From: Platerodrilus igneus
Taxonomy: Eukaryota > Arthropoda > Insecta > Coleoptera > Lycidae
NCBI GenBank assembly: GCA_036346225.1
Contig: JARFIW010000593.1
Span: forward strand, 620,001 to 684,000
Length of the DNA stretch: 64,000 nt
Direction of reading: 5' to 3'
Made by a program: the position numbers and the translations under genes. The notes beneath the pieces were generated by a model. The model ran no database searches. It worked only from the letters and a program-made list of their open reading frames with translations, and was not told the DNA's origin. Shown piece after piece: positions 1-12,042 of the stretch. Within the stretch, counting starts at the first letter, position 1; each line of letters opens with the position of its first letter.

Positions 1-151
1 CCCTCTAATTAAATGATTTCGCCCATAGGTATATAATCGAACCGTCGTGCGTAATTGTTGGTTTTATTTCTGCTTTCCTACAAGCAAGTCGTGTTCTTAA
101 ATCTTTGTGTTTTATTTAAGTGTCTAATACCGTTTTTTGAATTATAGAAAA

Positions 152-754
152 ATGAATTCAACAAAAGTTTTTGGTTGTGAGGTTTGCGGAGCTTCCTATA
201 CAAGAAAGAACAACCTGTTGCGTCATATTATGACTCAGCATGGGCCCACCTCTTGTCTTAAACGTACTGCTCCTATGACTAAAAAACCTGCTTGCGAACG
301 TGGTCGACTCGGCGAAGTCAAGTGTGATGTGTGCGACATTGTGTTGGGAAGAGTTAATTTTACTGCTTATCTGCGTAGTGTAGCACATAAAAATGCTGCT
401 ATCCGGGCAATCAAAGGTGATAGTGTTGTAGAGACCGTTCGTACGGCGGTGTTTAAGTCACGGATTGGCACGTATCTTGTAAAAAATGTTAACAACGTTG
501 GTGGTATGGAAGATTTTGTTGCAACCCATAAGGAAAGGTTTACTCGTTTGGTTGGCGAGAAACTAAGGGAGCATACCGTCATGAAGATTAATTGCGAGTT
601 GTTTGGATCTTATACCAAAAAGGGGGTGGGAGAGGAAACTGTTGATGTTAAGTCGTTCAACACAAAAAATGTGATTGTAGCATCTTCTACCAACCTGCGA
701 GATGTGTACGACTCCTTATGCGAGATTATGCGAATTAAGGCTGACGAGTTCTAA
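152..754 (+). CDS. Zinc-finger N-terminal part of a type-B DNA polymerase gene
   Basis: Open frame of 200 codons from the first ATG at 152; the frame is open slightly further upstream but without an ATG. A C2H2 finger stands near the N-terminus (CEVC, then 12 residues, H-x4-H). A second finger-like motif (CDVC at about residue 60) ends in LRSVAH but has Tyr where the first His is expected, so it probably does not bind zinc normally. The rest (FKSRIGTYLVKN, then a predicted alpha/beta stretch) resembles the region that precedes DNA polymerase B in insect Polinton-like genes, as I remember that family. The polymerase motifs follow directly downstream on the same strand, and an AG-ending pyrimidine-rich stretch at about 795-807 could be a 3' splice site joining the two. 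This is the only long intact piece of the gene. Function beyond nucleic-acid or protein binding is not inferable. Confidence 0.6.
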   Translation: MNSTKVFGCEVCGASYTRKNNLLRHIMTQHGPTSCLKRTAPMTKKPACERGRLGEVKCDVCDIVLGRVNFTAYLRSVAHKNAAIRAIKGDSVVETVRTAVFKSRIGTYLVKNVNNVGGMEDFVATHKERFTRLVGEKLREHTVMKINCELFGSYTKKGVGEETVDVKSFNTKNVIVASSTNLRDVYDSLCEIMRIKADEF

Positions 755-807
755 GAATGTGATTTTGGTTATTTTTTGGAACTTATTAACTAATTTTTAA
801 ATTTTAG

Positions 808-3800
808 GTTGGACGCTGAAAAAGGTATTGTATTTGGAAATTAATATAAACAAGCACAACCCTTTGCGAGAATCTTCTTATTTACCAATACCAAAATGAA
901 TTAGAAATAAAAGAACTGTTATTAACAAACAAAATAACGATGTGGCATGTTTCGTGTGGTGTGTAATGGCAGCATTATATCCCGTTAGTAAGCTCTCATA
1001 TACAGTGTCGAACTACCCCCACTACTCCGAAATACTGAACTTAAATAGCATCGATTTCTCAATAGAGTTTAAAAATAATCAACAATTCGAAGAACTGAAC
1101 GATATCAGCGTGTGGAAGGTAGATCTATTGTAGGTCCCCTGCATTTCACAAAGAAGAAGAGGACTCGACGCGTGAATCTATTATGCATTCAAGAAGAAGA
1201 AATAGGTCACTACTGTCTAATCAAGAATTTATATCGATTGGCTGAAAAACAATTGTCTGATCATGATGGTCACAAGTTTTTGTGCCATGGGTGTCTGATA
1301 TACTTTCATCGGAGGAGGAGCTACGTACATATGCAGAGCACGATTGTAACCATGTTGTGACGACAATGCCAACTGCTGCCGAAAGCACATTAGAATTTGT
1401 TAATATCCACAATTAAATGAATGTACCGTTTGCGATCTATGCGGATTTTGGGGGCATCTTGAAACCAATCAGTACTGCTACTCCGAGTACATCTTTCTCG
1501 TTTACCAACAGCATTCAGGAACACGAACCCTACAGCTTTACTTACTAAATAAAATGTTCATATGATGAATCCTTAGACAAGTTTGAATTATATAGAGGAC
1601 CCGATGCTGCAAAAGTCTTAATGCAAAAGTTGAAAAGGGAAGCCTGTAGATTGGGAGAAATTTTGCAAATAAATGTTCCAATGAAACCTCTAACACCACT
1701 CGAAAAATTGTTATTTTATGATGCATTCGAGTGCGGTATGTGCAAGAAACTTTTAGAGGATAACAGGGTACGGGATCATGATCGTCTAACGGGATCATTC
1801 AGATTTGCTGCACACTCCCAATAGAATATCAGTTATAAAGTTCCTCAATTCATCCCCGTGGTGTTCCATAACCTTAGTGGGTATGATTTCCACTTTGTTG
1901 TAAAGGAGTTGGGGTACGACAAAGAACAAGTTATGGTAATACCAAATAATAAGCAGCGATTTGTATCTTTTACTAAAAATGTGAGCTTATATGATACCTA
2001 ACTAGAAGAATGAAATAAACCCGAAGAACCCGATAGTACAACGGTACAGCTCAGATTTATAAATTCCCTAAGATTCATGGTCTTGTCGTTGGACAAGTTA
2101 AGTTAAAACCTCAATCCTTCCCAGTTCGTAGAAACACGCAAATGCTACTCTGAAGAGCGATAGTTTGGGTTGATGACACGTAAAGGTATTTTTCCTTATA
2201 ATTACATCACCGATGCTGCAATATTAAATGAGAGATTGTTACCACAAAAGGGGGCTTTTTTTAATAACTTAACATCTACAGATGTGACATTTGTAGAGAT
2301 TTGTAGAGACTTTTAACATCCAGACTCTTGGGGAGTACAGTAATTTATACTAAAAGACTGATGTTCTACTGCTAACTGATATTTTTGAATGCTTTCGCTT
2401 TGTATGTAAGAAGACCTATGACCTCGACCCATGCCAATACCTGACGGCCCTAAGTTTAAGTTGGAATGCCATGGTTAAATATACTGGTATTAAAAATGGA
2501 ACTGTTGAGGGATATTGACATGTACAACTTCATTAAGGCTGGCATCAGAGGAGGTCTAACCCAATTTAGTAAACGAGCAAATATACATGGAGGATTACAA
2601 TCCGAATGAGGCTTCAAAATACCTAACTTACCTGGATGCAAATAACTTATATGGGTAGGCGATGAGACAACACCTACCTATAAGCGATTTCAGATGAATG
2701 AATGACTAAAATATTGCTCTCCTAAAAGAAAATATTATGAATGTATCTGAAACAAGCGACAAAGGCTACATTCTAAAGGTGGATCTCAAGTATCCCTAAT
2801 CTCTGCACAATACCCACAACGATCTACCCTCCTGCCCTGAAAACATGATGCCTCCTTTACCTAAATCGAAGACGCCGAAACTGCTAGCGACTCTTCACAA
2901 CAAGAAGAACTACACCCTCCATTATCGGAATTTACAACAGCGTTTGCTCCATGGTCTTAAACTAAAAATAATTCATCGGGTTCTAGAATTTACTCATTCT
3001 CTATGGTTGGAAGCGTATATTGATCTCAATACTGGATTGAAAACGTCGGCTAAGAATGCATTCGAAAAGGATTTCTATAAATTAATGACTAATACAGTAG
3101 AAGACCATGGAGAATGTGGACAAGCGTGTGGATGTGAAAATCGTGACACGGTAAAATGCTTTTGGTAACTGATTGTGCGTGAGTACACTAATTGTTCGAT
3201 TTAATTTCCATAGTTGTACTATACTAGGAGAGTATTTGGTATTCGTACAAATGGATAGGGTCAAAGTTACGTACGATAAAGCTTATATATACAGGTTTTG
3301 CGATTTTGGACTTGTCGAAAACTCTGATGTACGAGTTTCATTTTGATGTTATGAAGCAAACGTTTGTTAATCAAATCCAACTCTTACACACAGATACTGA
3401 TTCGCTACAGTATAGTGTAGAAAACGAAGATCTGAATAGTGATATTAGCGCGAACATTAACCATTTCAATATTAGTGATTATTCTGCGGATAATAAATAC
3501 TCTATACCGCTAGTGAATAAAAAATTAGTGGGGAAATTCAAAGATGAGTTCAATGGAGATCTAATGTTAGAGTTTGTGGTTAGTAGGGCCAAGTTCTACT
3601 GCCTTATTAGCAAGAAAGACATCGCTTTAAAATTAAGGATATAAGTCGTAGTGTAGTTGTAGGTATTGGTGTAGATAGTTTTAAAGATGTAGTCATTAAT
3701 AATAGGGATGCCCTTATGCATACGATGGTATCAATCCCGAGTAGAAAACACGATTTGTACACACAACTTATTAATAAAATTAGTCTTTCTGGGAAGATGA

Positions 3801-3860
3801 CAAACGTTACGTCATCCCCAGAAGCATATTAACTTATGCTTGGAGCATAAAGATATAGAA
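808..3860 (+). pseudogene. Decayed protein-primed DNA polymerase B (Polinton/Maverick or adintovirus type)
   Basis: Reading across three frames gives the expected motif order for a family-B, protein-primed polymerase: CFVWCVMAALYP (about 945), a FLCHGCLIYF cysteine motif (1275), exonuclease motif with YADF (1435), C-x2-C with RDHDRLTG (1735-1797), HNLSGYD (1867), DVLLLTD (2365), YLDANNLYG (2627), FEKDFYKLM (3061), and the palm motif read as HTDTDSL (3385; normally YTDTDS). C-terminal KFYCL and a final weak match reach about 3855. In-frame stops and at least six frameshifts separate these blocks, so no functional enzyme is made. Such polymerases replicate self-synthesising transposons and related viruses. 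The capsid, protease, ATPase and terminal repeats expected of a full element are not visible nearby. It is an old insertion cut by the window's left edge or already truncated. Confidence 0.75.
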
Positions 3861-4380
3861 TAGTTGTTTATATATCTATATTTTTAAATTTTTGTATATA
3901 GTAGTTTTGAGATTTTATAATTTTTATGCTCTTTCTCCACATCCCTTTCTCCTAAATCCTTCCACCTGTTCTATCCTGATGGACAAAGTGTACGTGTTAC
4001 CTCCCCGCGGTGTTCGTTGGGAAGATTAATATTTTGTTGTCTTTACCAGAAAGGTCTATGAATCGAGTTAAATGAGCAATAATTTGGAGGTTTAGAACTT
4101 TAAAGGGGCGTAACTCTGTAAGGAGTAATTCGATTTCAAAAATTTCAATGGTTTCAGATTGTCCGAAAATTTTAGATCGTGTCCATTTATCAGTTTGCCA
4201 AAAAAAGCCAGGAACCGAGAGAAAGAGCAATGAGCGAAAAGTGGGCTGGTTCTGTCTTTGATATTCTACTTTTGTCTATTTCACTATGAATTTACGCTAT
4301 AGCAAAAGCATGCATAGATGCATATTCCCTTTGAAAATTGTAAATTATTGCGCAATTGTTGATTTGGAGATGTAGAATGT
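3861..4380. other. No recognisable gene
   Basis: AT-rich sequence between the polymerase relic and the LINE-derived repeats. Short open frames exist on the minus strand (for example 3997-4230) but show no known motif. Confidence 0.5.
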
Positions 4381-4384
4381 GGGA

Positions 4385-4705
4385 ATTTCAAAGGAATGTG
4401 TAGGCTAGTTCAGAATAAAATTCAATGGAGGTACGCGTCCAACCAATTCGAAAATGGAAAACCTAATGACGAACAAAATAACTGTACTTAAACCTGATGA
4501 GTATAATAAGCAGCTACAAATATTTGTTTTGCAATACTCTCAACTAATGCTAATTGTGCGAAAGAATTTACAGGAAAACTATTAATTCTGCAAATGTCTA
4601 AGTGTTTGGGAATCCTTGGTAGCCACAGACTGTTTAACCCCCTTCACATACCACTGAATCTTGGTGATGTAGGGCATATAATTAGGAAACAATAGAAAGG
4701 GTATC
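4385..4705 (+). repeat. LINE 3' end, tandem copy 1
   Basis: The first 100 bases resemble the last coding bases of the LINE fragment at 5370-5480 (shared FRKMYRLA-like codons and the GGTACGCGT block). The following 220 bases, the probable 3' untranslated region, recur as a second copy at 4736-4968. Confidence 0.6.
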
Positions 4706-4735
4706 TAGGCTGTAAGAATTTCAGAGAACGGTGTA

Positions 4736-4968
4736 GGAAAACCTATTGACGAAAAAAATAACTGCACTTAAATTTGATGATTAATTTAAATAACTACAGG
4801 TGTTGCTTTTGAAAATACTTTCAATTAATGTCGATTGTGCGAAAACTATTAATTTGGCAAATGTTCAAGTGTTGGGGATCTTGTTAGCAGCAGGCAGCTT
4901 AACTTCCTTCACATACTACTGAATATCGGAAAAATAGGGTATATATTTATAAATAATAGAAAGGGAAC
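4736..4968 (+). repeat. LINE 3' end, tandem copy 2
   Basis: Diverged direct repeat of 4465-4705. Shared blocks include the ones beginning ACCTA-TGACGAA, AATTGTGCGAAA, GCAAATGT and CTTCACATAC. The copy lacks the coding tail, which suggests tandem duplication or two 5'-truncated insertions in the same direction. Confidence 0.6.
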
Positions 4969-4969
4969 G

Positions 4970-5485
4970 GAACTGCATCTAACAAGAAAGAGGAGCAGCT
5001 ATGTTCAAAGACAACAAACATAGAACCAAGAAGAAAATTGTTAAAACATATGTATGGAGCACAGCACAGTACGTCTATAATAAAAGGGCAATAGGAGAAG
5101 TAGACAAAACCGGTAGAAGCCTTTTGGAATATTGTGCTTCAGATGTATGAGGATGATAGCATATACAGACAAAGTTAATAACAAAGAAGTTATAAATATA
5201 GTAAAGAAATAAAGATATCAGTAGAAAACAAAAAGAAAATAAGGAGAAATAGAAGAGCAGGATACGTTCTAAAGCATTTTTGGGAAATAGTGCGGAATAT
5301 ATAACAAGCAGAAGTAGGAGGAAAGAGATAGAGGAAGACCTAGATCAGAATATTGCACACAGCTAGTGAAAGATGCAGACTGTGCAAATTTCAGGAAAAT
5401 GTATAGGCTAGCATAGAATAGGAAACACTGAGGGTACGCGTTTAACCAGTTCCAGGACTGAAGACCTAATGGTGATGAGCCCAAA
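4970..5485 (+). pseudogene. LINE reverse-transcriptase C-terminal fragment
   Basis: Frames read together give the C-terminal part of the non-LTR retrotransposon protein also present at 43233-44580: the region after the catalytic domain with a WS-A-YGSETW-like block (about 5045-5110, degraded), an AFWNIVL/RISW-like block, then GYVLKHFW and RGRPR-like remnants (5260-5345). Many stops and frameshifts are present. No endonuclease or FADD catalytic box is here, so it is a 5'-truncated, dead copy. LINE clade not assigned. Confidence 0.6.
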
Positions 5486-5719
5486 TCCAGAGTTTTTGTT
5501 AATTACAAATAAACGCGTATTAGTAATTTCAAGTAAATATTGCCACGTCAAAGGTTACAATAACGCGTATGAATACCACACGAAACCTACGTACTAGAAC
5601 AAATCGCCATCTAGTGCGGCTTTTACATTATCGAATGTTTTTGTTGTTCTACTGTTATTTAGTTGTCAAAGCTAGCATTTTATAAAATTTCTATTGATAC
5701 GTTGAAAATGAACTTTAGG

Positions 5720-6600
5720 AACATCGCTAGTGTTAGCCGTTATTTTGATATAGAGACAGCGCTCAAGTATTTGCAGACTTACGTTCTCTTCACTTGATCC
5801 AACGCAACTCTCGCTTTAGTTGTGCAAAATGCCGAGCGCCAACCGTCCACTTGGACAATTTCACCCGTGTCCAAAACATCATTTAACAATAAGCTTGTAC
5901 TACAAAACATTTTTACAAAGGACCGCCTTCTTCTTTGTAAACTGTTTCAAGTAATGTATTAGTGTATTAAATCACCGGTAAAAGTTACAACCAACCCACT
6001 AGCAGTGAATAAAAAGGTATACTGCAGCAAAATCGTTTCTTTCAGGACATATGCAGTTGGAAGTTGCTGGAGCGATCAGATCGCTTTCGATTTGCAAGTC
6101 CCCACCACAGATTCTAAATTGATAAGAGCTTGATTACAAGACGAAAATATCACAGAGGTCGTTTAGTAGATCAAAGGTGGGTTTTGGGTATTTATTATAC
6201 AAGGAAGTCAGGGTATGTTGTTTATGTAACAGACCGTTTCGCCGCAACTCAACTGCAAATCGTCTATGATCATGTACTACAAGGCTTTACAATTTGGGCG
6301 GATGATAGGCGAGCATACAGAGATCTAGGTTCAATGGGCTATAATAATCAAATGTGAATCAACACATGTATTTTGTGAATTTATTAACCAGAGTTTGCAC
6401 GCACCCAATTGAAGGTTACTGAAGTAGATTGAAGGGTTTTTGTAGTAGATTGTCTGTGTTAAGTTCTCTTATGATATTCAAGTACATCGACGAATACATG
6501 TGGAGATAGTACTTTGGCAACGCACCGCAAAGAAAACGTTCAATAATTTCCTTACTCATATTCAGGAACGCTATCGTGTTTAAATATGCAACAGGCTTAG
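5720..6600 (+). pseudogene. Merlin-type (IS1595/ISXO2-like) DDE transposase relic
   Basis: The best stretch is an open frame at 6130-6354 with RRKYHRGR, WVLGIYY, a block ending in DRFAATQL, and TIWADDRRAYRDL, the order seen in ISXO2-like/Merlin transposases, where the Asp of TIWADDRRAY is the second catalytic acid. It ends at GYNNQM, just before the expected VNHS block, which is readable but stopped (6355-6400). Upstream, DIETALKYLQ (about 5745) and an ISLYYKTFL-like block (5880-5905) in another frame match the N-terminal zinc-ribbon region and its gSFF motif. The gene has stops and frameshifts. Merlin elements are cut-and-paste DNA transposons with short terminal inverted repeats; I could not define the ends. 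An inactive copy. Confidence 0.6.
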
Positions 6601-8440
6601 TAGTAAAACATTTTAACTGCTAGTCTGCTGCTAACGACAAGTATTAGGAGCAATATCGCCAACATTTTTCTGCTGTGGAAATTAAATACCAAAGTATATG
6701 CAACCCGTCTACTAACCGATTATTGCTGAACTGGATTTTAATAAAGGATGTCCTAATATAAACAAAAATTTTTTAAATACTTATACATGTCATAACTATA
6801 ATTTTATTTCTTTTTGTTTTGTGTTACCCAAAACAAAACACCCGTTGACTAAGATGAAAATCTAAAGTCTTATTCTGCTTTCCAGTTATATTGCGATACA
6901 GCGTCGTTAGTTTTGTTCATACCACAAAAAATAATTATATTTATGTTTACCAGTGTAATAAAAGCTTAATATATATTTCTATGTTAAGCTGCCTGCGGAA
7001 TAAGCTAGCAAGAGCATGGGTCATACAGCCAGAAGCCTATCCGAAGAACTAATCATTTAGTAGAAAGCAACCCTACGCTGTGCGAGATGAATCGATATTA
7101 TCACTGCAGGCAAAGAATACAATTGTATAAATTACTAATTCTAATCCATTTATAATAGTATAGTCTTCAGAGCTACAGTATCTTTATATTTTTTCCCATG
7201 AATAATATAGAAATCTATTAATTGCGATCTAATGAAATTATGTTTGTTCAGGCAAGTCCGTCGTAAAAAGAAGCTGCTTTTAATAGCATTAGCTTCCTTC
7301 CAACACGACTGCAGTCTTAAATATCCGATTAATTACCATTAAACGTTGTGAATTATAAATGCTGATAGAAGCAAAGATATATAATACGTATCGAAATTCA
7401 AAATTATACCCCTTTGAGGAAAGTAAATAAACTTGACGACTTCGTAATGTACGGAGTACTATAAAACTTCTGGAGACGGACGCAATATTTATTCTACGTT
7501 GGGGAGTTCTCGTTTACTACCGTTCCTGGGGTGATAATAAAAATGAATTAACAAGAACCGAGATATTAGTTGTATCTTTATAATGAATTTGTTTGCCGGT
7601 TTACACAGCCCTTGAGAAAAGGACATATATAACTCTTCAAAATATGATGTCTCACTAAAGTAGATCTTCTCTCAGATAAACCATTACGTCCCTTTTTATG
7701 AGTAAAATTGGATTTCTAACAGTGCGTGTGCTCTACACAAAGCATAATTATACGTCGAAAAAGGTCTTCTGATTTGGACAAGCTCCGAAAAACGTATAAT
7801 GCTTATAGACGGTTTCATAATTATAAGCTCCTTTATCAAAATGAAGTTTTAAGCTAGAGGGGCATTTAAATTTATATTAAAGGTGGCACTGTACCCTAAA
7901 CATATCCAATCTCGACTTTGGTTAAAAGCTCCTACAGAAATTATTCGCAGGTGTAAGTGTGCTTCTGGTAAGCCTTCCTAGGGAATTTTTGTTTTACCTA
8001 GATTGATAAAATATTCACATTTGTGTAAATACAACGTAACCCCAATTCAGTTAATGTAGTACTTTGTACAAAACTGTCTTGTTCCTAGCTAAGCGCTTTC
8101 ATTCCTATTCATTGGTAGCATATGTTTTTGTTTTAATTATTATAAATGGCAACAAAGACAATTTCAGTTTCTCGTTCGAGATCCTGCAACTTTTCTAAAC
8201 ACGAGACGCTTATTAGAAGATATAAAAAAAAAATAAAAACATCACAGAATGCAAAATAACAAATCGAGTAATCTAACATAATTTTGAGTATAATGTTAAT
8301 TAAGGGAGTTGTATTTTCATAATGATGCTTGAATAAAAATTGCTAATAACTGCAATAACCCAGTCGTAGGAGACCTATATCATAGTCTGCCTCATAAAAA
8401 TTACCAGGTTTAAATTTTCTTCACTAAGTATTAGATTGGC
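6601..8440. other. No recognisable gene
   Basis: About 1.8 kb of AT-rich DNA without long open frames or repeats I can support. Confidence 0.5.
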
Positions 8441-8589
8441 TTCTATACTCCCCTAAAAGTTGAAATTTCTCCAAGTTAGAGGTTAGCAACCCTCCAAAAA
8501 CATTCTTTTTCTCCTCAAAAACGCCTTTTTTTTTCTATAATTCGTTATTTATACAAGATATCGATAAAATAGTATGTAAATAAAAAATT

Positions 8590-8850
8590 AGAAATTTTCT
8601 GTTCTACAATTTTACTTTCTTGTTTTTTTCTCTAGAGTGCGTATTTTCCGAGAAAAACTCGTTAAAAAACTGCAAAAAATATATCTTTAACGCGCTCTAG
8701 CGGCAGGAGTATAGACTAACATTAAAAACAGAAGATACATGAAAATCGGAAATTTTCCGCTCTACAAATTTACTCTCTTATATTTTCTTTTAGAGTGTGT
8801 ATTTTTCGATAAAAACGCGGAAAATTGCAAAAATATATGTATGTGTGTGT
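8590..8850. repeat. Satellite-like tandem units, left cluster
   Basis: Two units of roughly 150 bp share the blocks GAAATTTTC-GCTCTACAA, TTTACT-TCTT, CTAGAGTG-GTATTTT, GAGAAAAAC and, between units, ACGCGCTCTAG. The same units recur at 13920-14180. Sequence from 8440 may hold a further decayed unit. Confidence 0.6.
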
Positions 8851-8885
8851 ATATATATAAAAGTAGGATTAATGAGTCCTAAATT

Positions 8886-8920
8886 TATACAAAGTAAAAA
8901 GGAATTATTGGCAAGTGACT
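8886..8920 (+). repeat. 35-bp exact direct repeat, left copy
   Basis: Identical base for base to 13849-13883. The two copies frame 4.93 kb of mobile-element sequence, both adjacent to (TA)n tracts. Confidence 0.85.
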
Positions 8921-8922
8921 CA

Positions 8923-8952
8923 ATATATATATATATATATGTATATATATAT
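8923..8952. repeat. (TA)n microsatellite
   Basis: About 30 bp of alternating T and A with one G interruption, next to the right end of the 35-bp repeat. Confidence 0.95.
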
Positions 8953-9097
8953 TAAACATTATTTTAATTTCTTGACCATCTGTATTAGATATAACATTGT
9001 AATTTCTTGGACGTTGGTCAATGTATACCTATAGTTATTTCTAAAAGTAGGTAGAATAACTATAACAATTTGTAATTGCGTTTATTATTTTTATTTT

Positions 9098-9130
9098 TAA
9101 GACGCGTTTCGGTCATCAGGACCATTATCA
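9098..9130 (-). ncRNA. Hammerhead-ribozyme-like remnant of the Penelope-like tail
   Basis: On the minus strand CTGATGA (9119-9113), two bases, then GAAAC (9110-9106) and GCGTC. These are the core boxes of hammerhead ribozymes, which are known in Penelope-like elements. Stem II is reduced to two bases, so activity is doubtful. Confidence 0.45.
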
Positions 9131-9375
9131 ATTATGTTCTACAAAACATTACCTATAGAATATGAAAAATAATTTTAATAATTACATACCTAAAACTGAA
9201 CTGTAGATTGTGTATCTAAGCTAAAGTAAAACATTTAGACATTTGTCACGGATATAAAATTCTCTAAAAATTGTCACTTCATAAAAATAAAATGATGTTT
9301 TACATTTAAAAATACAAGAACGAAGAACACTTAAAGTATACGAATGTAATAACATTAATTATTTAGTATAAACTG

Positions 9376-10821
9376 TTAAATAATAAAAATTGTAGTGGGT
9401 GGTGATAAGTAAACTTGTTTAATAGTGGTGGTATATATATGAAATATGTGCAATAGGATATTTATAACAAGGTGCAAATAGGCTATTAAATTGTGGTAGA
9501 AATGTGTGAAATTGTCTTGATCGTTTTTTGAATTTATTGCTTGTGAATTTCTCTGGATTTGTATAGTTTCTAAAAATCCTCTTTTACTATCTTTCATTTC
9601 AGTACCTAAAATTTTTACATTATTAAAATCAAATTTGTGTAAATGTTCTAAGGCATGGGTTGCTAGAGCGGTGCATTTTTTGTTGTTAGTTTTTATTGAA
9701 TATTTATGTTCGTATATTCGTTTATGGAGGTATTGTTTGGAATTTTCGATATACACGCCGGGACAATCGCTGCAATTTATTTTGTATATGGTGTGTTTTG
9801 TATTTTTGCTCTATTTCTGGTCTTAATTTTGTAAAAAAGGTTTTTGTAAAATTGTTTGGTTTGTGTACAACTTGAATATTATGACTCTGTAAACATTTTT
9901 TTAGTTTTTCGGATAGTCCCGGGGTGTAGTCGATACTAATCCTGTTGTCTATTACGTTTGATTTTTTATTATCATAGTTGTTAAATATCTTGTGTATTTT
10001 TGTTTTTATAACTGGCTCGTAGAAGCTTTTTGGGTAGTCGTTATTCTTTAAAATATTTTTAACTTTTTTAAGATTTTTTGGCTTATGTTTATTATGTGAA
10101 AAATGCATTGCTCGGCCGACAAGGTTGTTAATCATATTTTTCTTATATATCATAGGGGTGTTAGATTTGTAATTAAGATATCTACCACTAAAGGTTGTTT
10201 TGTTGAACCAGTTGGTAGTGGTTTCTCCTTTATCATTGTAAGTAATTAGTAAATCAAGGAAGGATATAGTGTTGTTAACTTCTTTCTCTATTGTGAATTG
10301 TAAACGGGGGTGGTAGGAATTAAATTTGTTTAGCGTTTCGTCGATTTTGTTATCTGGAAGGCACATTATACAGTCATCAACATACTTTTTAAAAAATACG
10401 GGTTTGTAGCTCAGCTGTTTTATAATTTCTTCTTCTACATCCTCCAGTACTAGGTTAGCTATGGTAGAAGATATTGGAGAGCCCATTGCTATGCCAAAAA
10501 TTTGACTGTATATTTTGTTCTCGAACTTAAAATAAGTAGCATTTATACACATTTTGGAGCTTGTAAGAATTCATTAAAAGGTAAATTAGTGAAATGTGCT
10601 ACTAAAGGCCATTTTTTTGTGATTGTTTTTAGTGCTAGGTAAATAGGTATATTAGTAAAAAGTGATTTAGCATCTAATGAAATTATTACATGGTTTTTTG
10701 GAATATTTTGCTTTATAATAAATTTATGGAAGCTCCAACTATCTTTGACAAAATATTCGTTTTGTCCAGTTATATTTTTTAAAACCTCTACTAAAAATTT
10801 TGATAGTTTATAAGTTACCAT
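9376..10821 (-). pseudogene. Penelope-like reverse transcriptase with GIY-YIG endonuclease
   Basis: Three minus-strand frames form one protein. 10821-10543 gives the start of the reverse-transcriptase core (SLDAKSLFTNIPI). 10552-9722 continues with GIAMGSPISSTIANLVLEDVE and the catalytic YVDD (about 10372-10383), then SFLDLLITYND and KLRPEIEQKYK. 9756-9376 supplies the GIY-YIG nuclease: GVYIENSKQYLHKRIYEHKY, TALATHALEH, KRGFLETIQI. In the nuclease the usual YIGQT is YIENS, so the Gly is lost. Frameshifts lie near 10550 and 9745. Penelope-like elements copy their RNA at a nicked chromosomal end using this enzyme pair. Long stretches remain open, so decay is moderate compared with neighbours. 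Confidence 0.85.
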
Positions 10822-10825
10822 ACCA

Positions 10826-12020
10826 TCCCAGCATCCAAATTCACGTATATTACACTTGTGTTTATTGCTTTATTAATTTACTGGCTTGACATGGTACTAG
10901 TTGGACCTCAGTTAATTTAAATCACTCGCCACTACTCGCGTTAATAACTATAAGGCCCCAAATACCAAGTTATAAGAGCTAGTACTACCTTACTATGTTA
11001 CAAATAAATTTTAATACTCACAAAACTCTACTATAACGTGGGTTTATTGTTATACGTAGTTAAAGCGATGCGAAAATAAAAAGTAGTCAAGAGAAACTCG
11101 ATAACTTCCATCCCGTATTTATACGGTTCAAAATGTAATCTCCCGGACACACTTAACGCGAAAAGTAAAAATAATATTTCTGCAAATTTTGTATATAACC
11201 GCCTTAAAGCTCCTAGAATTTTACCTCGTGAACACGCCGTATCATCCGAACAACCGCATTCACCTGTCGCATGTTCGTCTGTTTATCTACTACTCGTTTC
11301 AACCAATGATACAGTTTTGTGTCATCATAAAACTCCACCTGTAATATTGTTATCTCCGTCTTATGCATATTGCATGTCGCGTTCCAACCCTACTTGAGTG
11401 GTAGAAAATCGATATTGCTGACTGCGTCTTATGGACTCCACGTGAGTTGAATACGTGCGTTTGAAATCGAATGCTTTTATACCCATCTCTATCTGTAGCA
11501 TCTTATTGATTGTGCATCCCTTCTGCTCTTTAAAAAACTCTTGTTAGCTTTTATTCGAAGCTACTGACGGTTGGAAAATATATTCTTTGAATCCCGTGTT
11601 ATTATATTCATAAATACGAAGAAGGTGACCTTTCCAACATGCAGGTGTTCCTTATTATTGATCGTTTAAAATAACACTTCTTGGAGTTTATATTTCACGG
11701 TATTCGATACAATTAACGTCCTTGTTTGTTACAACGAACCCTTTCGCCTTGGGATTATTGATTTTATATACCACGACGTTATTACACGTTGAATTAAAAT
11801 TAATTAAATTAGTTATGCGTTTCTATTTGTTTTTAAAACTGGTTTTCCTTTATGAACCTATTACTTTTCAATTATTAATTATAAAAATACGTCAATACTT
11901 ATTCATTTGAATAAAATAAATGAAATTAATTTTGCGCGTAAATAATTAGTTCTTTTCTCTATACACGGTGTTTGAAATTGCATTGCTTACCCCAAATTTA
12001 ACTCTTTGAATCCATAACAA
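10826..12020 (-). mobile_element. LTR-like TG...CA element, truncated copy A
   Basis: Reverse-strand relative of the elements at 36054-38142 and 50952-53065. It starts at 12020 with TTGTTATGG beside a (TA)n tract, then runs in the same order: GTAAGCAATGCAATTTC, a CACC-TGTATA block, ACGCGCAAAAT, AACACCTGCATGTTGG, AACCGTCAGT, a TATA box (11123-11116) and ACAATAAACCCACG. It ends at about 10826, where the Penelope-like element begins, so the right-hand 0.9 kb of the family is missing. No coding region seen. Confidence 0.65.
11116..11123 (-). promoter_or_regulatory. TATA box of LTR-like copy A
   Basis: TATAAATA on the minus strand, 897 bp from the element's left end, the same place as in copies B (913 bp) and C (912 bp), and preceded as there by a GTGTCCGGGAG-like block. 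Confidence 0.5.
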
Positions 12021-12042
12021 TATATATATATATATATATATA
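12021..12042. repeat. (TA)n microsatellite
   Basis: Eleven TA units joining the ends of two elements, one on each side. Confidence 0.95.

Larger units (their letters stand above)
8960..10825 (-). mobile_element. Penelope-like retroelement, 5'-truncated
   Basis: Minus-strand element containing reverse transcriptase and GIY-YIG endonuclease reading, a 3' tail (8960-9375) and a hammerhead-like motif at 9101-9119. The 5' side stops abruptly at about 10825, where the TG...CA element begins, and at the 3' side a (TA)n tract is reached. The N-terminal third of the reverse transcriptase is missing. Confidence 0.75.
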
